Below, in pieces: positions 59,574 through 64,000 of a stretch of DNA of 64,000 bases. The notes under the pieces were generated by a model. That model did no database searches. It was not told where the DNA came from and saw only the letters and a program-made list of their open reading frames with translations. A program made the position numbers and the translations under genes. The DNA lies in NCBI GenBank assembly GCA_029261925.1, contig JAJDAJ010000091.1, positions 1 to 64,000 of the forward strand, written 5' to 3'. The number at the start of each line of letters is the position of its first letter. Position 1 is the stretch's first letter. Origin of the DNA: Deltaproteobacteria bacterium. Lineage in GTDB: Bacteria; Myxococcota_A; UBA9160; SZUA-336.

Positions 59574-61446
59574 CCGCCGCCGGGTTGCCGGTCGCCGGCA
59601 CCCGGAAGACGGCGACGGGCTCGCGGCGTCCCTTGAGCGCGAAGCGGCCCAGGTCCTCGCAGGCGAAGGCGTCGCCGATTCGCTCGCGCGTCGCCCCGCT
59701 GATCAGGATCCGGCACGGCTCCGCGTCGAAGTCGTGCTCCACGTCGGCCAGCGCCTCGAGGCGCTGCGCCGTGATCGCCGCCTCGCCGACCGAGGTGGTC
59801 TTCATGCGGCCCCGACCGATCGTGCCCCGCACCACCGGGCCGGTGTTCAGGCCGATGCGCATCGCAACCGTCGGCAGACCCTGCTCGCGGTAGCGCGCGT
59901 TGACCGCGTCGAGCCGCCGGGCCATGGCCTGCGCGCACTGCACGGCGCCGATCGTGTCGCGGGCGATCGCGTCGTCGCCGGTGCTCGGCAGCGGGAAGCC
60001 GAAGTTCGCCTTCATGCCGTCGCCGAAGTAGTCGTCCACGATCCCGCCGTGGGCGTGCACCTCGTTCGACATGGCCTCCATGAACTCGTTGACCCAGTCG
60101 ATCAGCGCGGCCGGATCCATCTTCTCGGCGTTGCTGGTGAAGCCCTTCATGTCGACGAAGACCACGGTCGCGACCATTCGCTCGGGCCGGGGCCGGCCGC
60201 CGCTGAGCAGCACGTCGCGCTGGCTCCAGAGCACGTCGGCGATGGCGTCCGACTCGGTGAGCGCGAAGACCTGCATGAGCTGGCGCCGCTCCTCTCGCTC
60301 GGTGCGCGAGGCCCAGGCCGCCGAGACCGACACGGCGCCGATCCACGCCAGCATCGGGCCTCCGGGCGGGAACCACACCGCCTGCCGGGCCAGGATCTCG
60401 CCAGCGCCGAGCCAGAGCAGCGCGGCGCCGAGGGTCACCGCGGCCAGGAAGGCGAGCGGGCCGCGCGCGAGCAGGCCGGCGGCGGCGGCCAGCAGTGCGG
60501 CGCCGACGATCGCCGCGTGCTGTACGTCCGCGCCCGCGGGGGCGATGGGCCGCGACTCGCCCAGGGCGATGCGCGTCAGCTCGCCGGCGAGCGCCGCCTG
60601 GAGCATCACGCCCGGCAGCGCCTCGGCGCCGCCCGCGCAGGGCGTCTGGAAGCTGCGACCGACGCTGCGCGAGACGTGACCGATCACCACCATGCGGTCG
60701 TGCAGCAGCGCGGGGTCGTGGCGGCTGGCGAGCAGGTCGCCCAGCGGCACCAGGTCGATCTCGTCGCGCGCTCGACAGCTCGCCAGCAGCACCTGGTAGC
60801 CGGCCAGGTCGGCGTGGCGGTAGCCGCCGCGATCGAGCTCGAGCGGCGTGAGGGTCGTGGGACCCAGCCGCATCAGCTCGGGTCGCCGGGGGTCGGGCTC
60901 GGGCGCGATGCCCTGCTCGTTCAGCCAGTGCAGGGCCAGGCGCAGCGACAGCGCCCAGTCCACCTCGTGCACGCCGTCGTCCTGGAAGAGCAGCGTGCGC
61001 CGCACCACGCCGTCCAGGTCCGGCAGGACGGCGTTGAAGCCCACGCGGTCGCTGCCGCGCAGGGCGGGCGGCTCGGCGATGCCCTCGGCGCGGATCCCGT
61101 ACACGCGCGGGTCCCCGCGCAGGAGCGCGTCGAAGGCCGCGGCCCCCGGGGGCACCGAGACGTCGCGGAAGAGATTGAGACCCACTGCACGCGGCCCCGC
61201 GCGCAGCACGGCCTCGAGCGCGCGGCGCAGGTCGGCGTCGCTGATGGGCCAGAGCGCCTGCGCATCCGCCTCGGTGATGCCCACCACCGCCACGCGTGGA
61301 TCCGGCGTCCGGGGCTGTACGGCCAGCAGCGCGTCGAAGGCCGCGAGCTCCGCCGTCTGCAGGGCGCCGCTGGCCCGCAGCGCCAGCACGATGGCGGCGA
61401 CCAGCAGGCCCGATCCGGCTCCGACGAGAAGCTGCGTACGGCCCAT
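59569..61446 (-). CDS. CHASE2-domain class III nucleotide cyclase
   Basis: The 625-residue membrane protein has an N-terminal helix, an extracytoplasmic CHASE2 sensor domain (about 35-310), two or three further helices (about 312-395) and a class III cyclase domain (about 420-610). The two metal aspartates are present at the usual 44-residue spacing: Asp432 in FVDMKGFT and Asp476 in YFGDGMKANFG. By my alignment the purine-specifying Lys is Asp472, its partner is Thr551 and the transition-state Asn is Ile558, while the Arg (562) is kept. So cAMP production is likely from the family but not certain. It is divergent from the CRP-type gene and upstream of DUF928. Confidence 0.85.
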   Translation of the reverse strand: MGRTQLLVGAGSGLLVAAIVLALRASGALQTAELAAFDALLAVQPRTPDPRVAVVGITEADAQALWPISDADLRRALEAVLRAGPRAVGLNLFRDVSVPPGAAAFDALLRGDPRVYGIRAEGIAEPPALRGSDRVGFNAVLPDLDGVVRRTLLFQDDGVHEVDWALSLRLALHWLNEQGIAPEPDPRRPELMRLGPTTLTPLELDRGGYRHADLAGYQVLLASCRARDEIDLVPLGDLLASRHDPALLHDRMVVIGHVSRSVGRSFQTPCAGGAEALPGVMLQAALAGELTRIALGESRPIAPAGADVQHAAIVGAALLAAAAGLLARGPLAFLAAVTLGAALLWLGAGEILARQAVWFPPGGPMLAWIGAVSVSAAWASRTEREERRQLMQVFALTESDAIADVLWSQRDVLLSGGRPRPERMVATVVFVDMKGFTSNAEKMDPAALIDWVNEFMEAMSNEVHAHGGIVDDYFGDGMKANFGFPLPSTGDDAIARDTIGAVQCAQAMARRLDAVNARYREQGLPTVAMRIGLNTGPVVRGTIGRGRMKTTSVGEAAITAQRLEALADVEHDFDAEPCRILISGATRERIGDAFACEDLGRFALKGRREPVAVFRVPATGNPAAA

Positions 61447-61533
61447 GGGCCCGCGAATCGTACAGCGCGGCGGGTTCCCCCGCTCGCATCTCCCGCGGTA
61501 TCCTGGGAGCCCAGAGCAAAGGACACGCAGCTC

Positions 61534-62235
61534 ATGCGCAAGCTCGACAAGCGGACGCTGCTGGGCGGCTCCTCGATCTTCCAGGGTCTGGCCGAGCGCG
61601 ACCTCGACGCGCTCGCGGCGGTCACCGTGACCAAGCGTCTGGTCTCCAAGGAGGTGCTCTTCCACAAGGGCGAGATGGGCAGCGAGCTCTACGGTGTGCT
61701 CTCGGGACGCCTGCGCATCTCCGCCGCCGGGCCCGACGGCAAGGGGATGGTGTTCACCTACGCGGACCCCGGTGAGATCTTCGGAGAGATCTCGCTGATC
61801 GACTCCTCACCGCGCTCGGCCACGGTCGAGGCCGCCGAGCCCTCGGAGCTGATGGTCCTGCACCGCCGCGAGCTGATGCCGTTCCTGAAGCAGCATCCCG
61901 AGGTGGCGATCCACATGGGCCAGCTGGTCGCGGCGCGGCTGCGCCGCGTGAGCGAGCAGGTCGAGGACGCCTACCTGCTCTCGCTGCCGGCGCGCCTGGC
62001 CCGCAAGGTGATCGCGCTGGGCCGTGTCTACGGCAAGGAGACACCGAAGGGTGTCACCCTGGAGATCCCGCTGGCGCAGCAGGAGATCGGCGAGCTGATC
62101 GGCGCCACGCGCGAGAGCGTCAACAAGATCCTGCGCCGCTGGTCCGAGTCCGAGCTCGTCGAGGTCGACCAGAAGATCATCACGATCCGCGATCTCGACG
62201 GCCTCCAGGACGTCGCCGACATGTACGTGGACTGA
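61534..62235 (+). CDS. CRP/FNR-family transcription regulator, CRP-like specificity
   Basis: The 233-residue protein has an N-terminal cyclic-nucleotide-binding domain. Glu85 (FGEISLID) and Arg94-Ser95 (SPRSATVEA) match the cAMP-contacting residues Glu72, Arg82 and Ser83 of E. coli CRP. A dimer helix and a C-terminal winged helix follow. The recognition helix TRESVNKIL has Arg193, Glu194 and Lys198 where CRP has Arg180, Glu181 and Arg185, which read GTGA. No FNR cysteines are present. It lies 87 bp from the divergent cyclase gene. Its probable targets are the GTGA-N6-TCAC sites A-F in this window. Confidence 0.87.
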   Translation: MRKLDKRTLLGGSSIFQGLAERDLDALAAVTVTKRLVSKEVLFHKGEMGSELYGVLSGRLRISAAGPDGKGMVFTYADPGEIFGEISLIDSSPRSATVEAAEPSELMVLHRRELMPFLKQHPEVAIHMGQLVAARLRRVSEQVEDAYLLSLPARLARKVIALGRVYGKETPKGVTLEIPLAQQEIGELIGATRESVNKILRRWSESELVEVDQKIITIRDLDGLQDVADMYVD

Positions 62236-62253
62236 GGTCCGGCGAGCCCGGCA

Positions 62254-62643
62254 CTACACCCGCTTGCTTGCGATCAGGTCGCGCAGCAGGAAGCGATGAC
62301 ACTCCGAGGTGTCCTCGTCGCAGTGACACATCAGCGTGACGTTGCCGCTCGCCGCCAGGTGCTTGATCAGGCGCATGGTATGGAGCTGACCGCGGTTGCG
62401 GATGGTGCGATTGTCGGCGTCCACGGCGCCGGGCGCGAACATCTCCTTGCGGTAGCGGCTCGCGAAGTCGCGCCAGGGGATGTCGCCGTCGAGGAAGGTG
62501 CGTAGCAGCCGCTCGCTCGGGCCCAGGCTGGGCATCCAGACGTCGTAGCGGTCGGCGCGGCCCCGGCCGCGGAAGCGCGCGACCAGCAGGCGCAGGCCGT
62601 CGTCGGGCGCTGCGGGAGTGGAGATGCTGGCGGTGCGGAGCAT
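62254..62643 (-). CDS. DUF488 family protein
   Basis: The 129-residue soluble protein matches DUF488: RYDVWMPSLGPSERLLR near residue 33, the F..Y..EM segment, and the C-terminal MCHCDEDTSECHRFLLRDLI with its conserved cysteines and histidines. The function of the family is not established to my knowledge. It is convergent with the CRP-type gene and divergent from the LLM gene. Confidence 0.8.
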   Translation of the reverse strand: MLRTASISTPAAPDDGLRLLVARFRGRGRADRYDVWMPSLGPSERLLRTFLDGDIPWRDFASRYRKEMFAPGAVDADNRTIRNRGQLHTMRLIKHLAASGNVTLMCHCDEDTSECHRFLLRDLIASKRV

Positions 62644-62729
62644 GGAAGCTGCCTCCCGTTCGCCGCTGGGATGCCGGGCCGGGCCCTCCGGGGTCGCCCG
62701 GCCGGCGCGGCTCCGGCGCGCGGACCCTG

Positions 62730-62738
62730 TGCCATAAT
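62730..62738 (+). promoter_or_regulatory. Extended -10 promoter element of the LLM gene
   Basis: TGC followed by CATAAT (five of six), 35 bases before ATG 62773. It has the same form as the element at 8613-8621. No -35 match. Confidence 0.5.
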
Positions 62739-62772
62739 GGGCCGGTCATCCGCCACTCGCCAGGAGGGTTCC

Positions 62773-63930
62773 ATGAAGGTCGGGGCCATGTGCACCAGCT
62801 ACAACCATCAGGACTGGGAGCGCCTGATGACGGAGGACTACGAGCGGTCCCCCGAGATCCCCGATCCCGTGATGATGGACAACGCCCTGCGCCTCGGCGA
62901 TCAGATCGAGCCGCTGGGCTTCGACTCCCTGTGGACCACCGAGCACTACGGCTCGGCGTACTCCATGCAGCCCAACCCGCTGCAGTGGCTCGCCTACTGG
63001 GCCGGGCGAACGGAGCGCGTGGACCTGGGCACGGCGGTGGTGGTGGTGCCCTGGTGGAACCCGGTGCGCCTCGCTCACGAGATCTCGATGCTCGACATCC
63101 TGCTGCGCGGACGGCGCCTGCTGCTCGGCCTCGGCCGCGGCGTCTCCGAGCACGAGTACGCGTCGCTCGGCGTGCCCCGCGACCAGTCGCGCGACTACTT
63201 CTACGAGATCCTCGACGTGCTGCGCCTGGCCGACGAGAAGGAGCGCTTCTCGTACAAGGGCGAGATCTTCGAGCTGCCGCCGACCATGGTGCGCCCGCAG
63301 CCGCGGCACAAGGGCAAGCTGCTCGAGGGGGCGCGCTGCGCGTTCACCACGCGCGGCTCGGCCATCCGCGCCGCCGAGGCCGGCCTCGGCCAGCTCTTCG
63401 TGGCCGGTGAGCCGCTGAGCGAGATGGCCAAGCAGGTGGCGAGCTTCAACCAGATCCGCGCCGACCGCGGCCTGCCGCCGGACCAGCCGACCGCCATGCT
63501 CTGGATGTACTGCGCCGAGACCGAGGAGGAGGCGGAGATCGGCTACGAGTACTACCAGCGGCAGCAGCAGGATGCGCGCAATCACTACTTCGCCTGGAAC
63601 AGCGCGGGCTTCGAGGGCGTGAAGGGCTACGAGGAGTACCAGAAGGTCTTCGCCAACGCCGACTTCGGCGCCGCGAACCTCTGGGAGCAGCGCCACACGC
63701 AGCTGATCGGCACGCCCGACCAGATCCTCGAGAAGGCGAAGAACCTGCAGGAGGCCGTGAGCCTCGGCTACCTGGTCGTGCACGCTTCGTACGCCGACAT
63801 GCCGGTCGAGAGCGCGGAGGCGAGCCTGGGCCTGTTCTCGAAGGAGGTGCTGCCCGCTCTCCACGAGATGGCGACGCCGCTGCACGAGCACTCGCTCGGC
63901 ACCGCCGAACAGGCGGCCACCGCGGGCTGA
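62773..63930 (+). CDS. LLM-class flavin-dependent oxidoreductase
   Basis: The 385-residue luciferase-like TIM-barrel enzyme has FDSLWTTEHYGSAYSM near residue 52, LGTAVVVVPWWNPVRLAHEISMLD near 90-113 and RLLLGLGRGVSEHEYASLG after it. A longer C-terminal part is typical of FMN-dependent alkanal-monooxygenase-like members. ATG 62773 follows AGGAGGG at a good distance. It is more like the FMN-dependent branch than the shorter protein at 18712-19578. Substrate unknown. Confidence 0.87.
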   Translation: MKVGAMCTSYNHQDWERLMTEDYERSPEIPDPVMMDNALRLGDQIEPLGFDSLWTTEHYGSAYSMQPNPLQWLAYWAGRTERVDLGTAVVVVPWWNPVRLAHEISMLDILLRGRRLLLGLGRGVSEHEYASLGVPRDQSRDYFYEILDVLRLADEKERFSYKGEIFELPPTMVRPQPRHKGKLLEGARCAFTTRGSAIRAAEAGLGQLFVAGEPLSEMAKQVASFNQIRADRGLPPDQPTAMLWMYCAETEEEAEIGYEYYQRQQQDARNHYFAWNSAGFEGVKGYEEYQKVFANADFGAANLWEQRHTQLIGTPDQILEKAKNLQEAVSLGYLVVHASYADMPVESAEASLGLFSKEVLPALHEMATPLHEHSLGTAEQAATAG

Positions 63931-63940
63931 GGGGGCGCCG

Positions 63941-64000
63941 GTGACTACGGCCCGGGAGCGGATGTCCACGCCCTGGCCGGTGGATCGCGTGATCCCCGCC
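63941..64000 (+). CDS. Probable start of a further gene, cut by the window edge
   Basis: An open frame begins with GTG 63941, or ATG 63962 in the same frame, just after a GAGGGGG ribosome-like stretch 10 bases past the LLM stop. Only 20 codons are visible, so neither family nor reality can be judged. Confidence 0.35.
   Translation, partial: MTTARERMSTPWPVDRVIPA

Noticed and set aside
1..64000. CRISPR arrays, tRNA or rRNA genes, insertion sequences, prophage or attachment sites
   Set aside because: None found. The only direct repeats are in-frame protein repeats (RCC1, thrombospondin-3, propeller blades), and no transposase, integrase or terminal inverted repeats are visible.

Overview
The window is a G+C-rich (roughly 70% by eye), densely coded bacterial chromosome segment with 43 complete or nearly complete protein genes, a truncated gene at the left edge and a probable gene start at the right edge. 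I saw no rRNA, tRNA, CRISPR array, transposase or phage gene. The gene set points to a Gram-negative deltaproteobacterial-type organism (Myxococcota or a relative): two-partner secretion outer-membrane proteins, OmpA lipoproteins, thrombospondin-3 repeat proteins, and many acyl-CoA, amidohydrolase and luciferase-like oxidoreductase genes. The placement is an inference; no marker gene fixes it.

Layout. 1-6.2 kb: truncated secreted protein; ECF sigma factor plus a FecR-like membrane anti-sigma factor carrying a DUF928 domain; a large secreted SBBP beta-propeller protein. 6.2-17.9 kb: catabolic genes (amidase, VOC protein, an amidohydrolase-MFS-enoyl-CoA hydratase-SDR-thioesterase operon, DUF1214 and DUF2199 proteins, amidohydrolase-SDR pair). 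18-24 kb: thrombospondin-3/knottin-like protein, LLM oxidoreductase, sodium/solute symporter, second DUF1214 protein, sulfotransferase. 24.2-32.6 kb: a TpsA exoprotein fused to a CHAT protease, its TpsB transporter, and a convergent secreted propeller protein. 32.7-48.5 kb: metabolic and envelope genes (aldehyde:ferredoxin oxidoreductase, EamA transporter, old-yellow-enzyme type reductase, enoyl-CoA hydratase, DUF3604 lipoprotein, BKACE enzyme, VWA protein, NMO, OmpA, small lipoprotein, CoA-transferase). 48.6-62.2 kb: a large locus with a 14-repeat RCC1 protein, separate TpsA, TpsB and CHAT genes, a stand-alone DUF928 protein, a CHASE2 nucleotide cyclase and a CRP-type regulator. 62.2-64 kb: DUF488 and LLM genes.

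The notable system is a dispersed surface/secretion module: ECF sigma/anti-sigma-DUF928, two TpsA/TpsB/CHAT sets (one fused, one split), a second DUF928 protein, and three very large secreted propeller proteins ending in the same five-cysteine C-terminal module. The five GTGA-N6-TCAC palindromes I could find in the window all lie between genes or, in one case, run over the last codons of a gene, and a sixth near-match lies upstream of the fused TpsA-CHAT operon. The encoded CRP-type protein keeps the residues that in CRP bind cAMP and read GTGA. I propose that the cyclase and CRP protein form a local regulatory circuit for this module.
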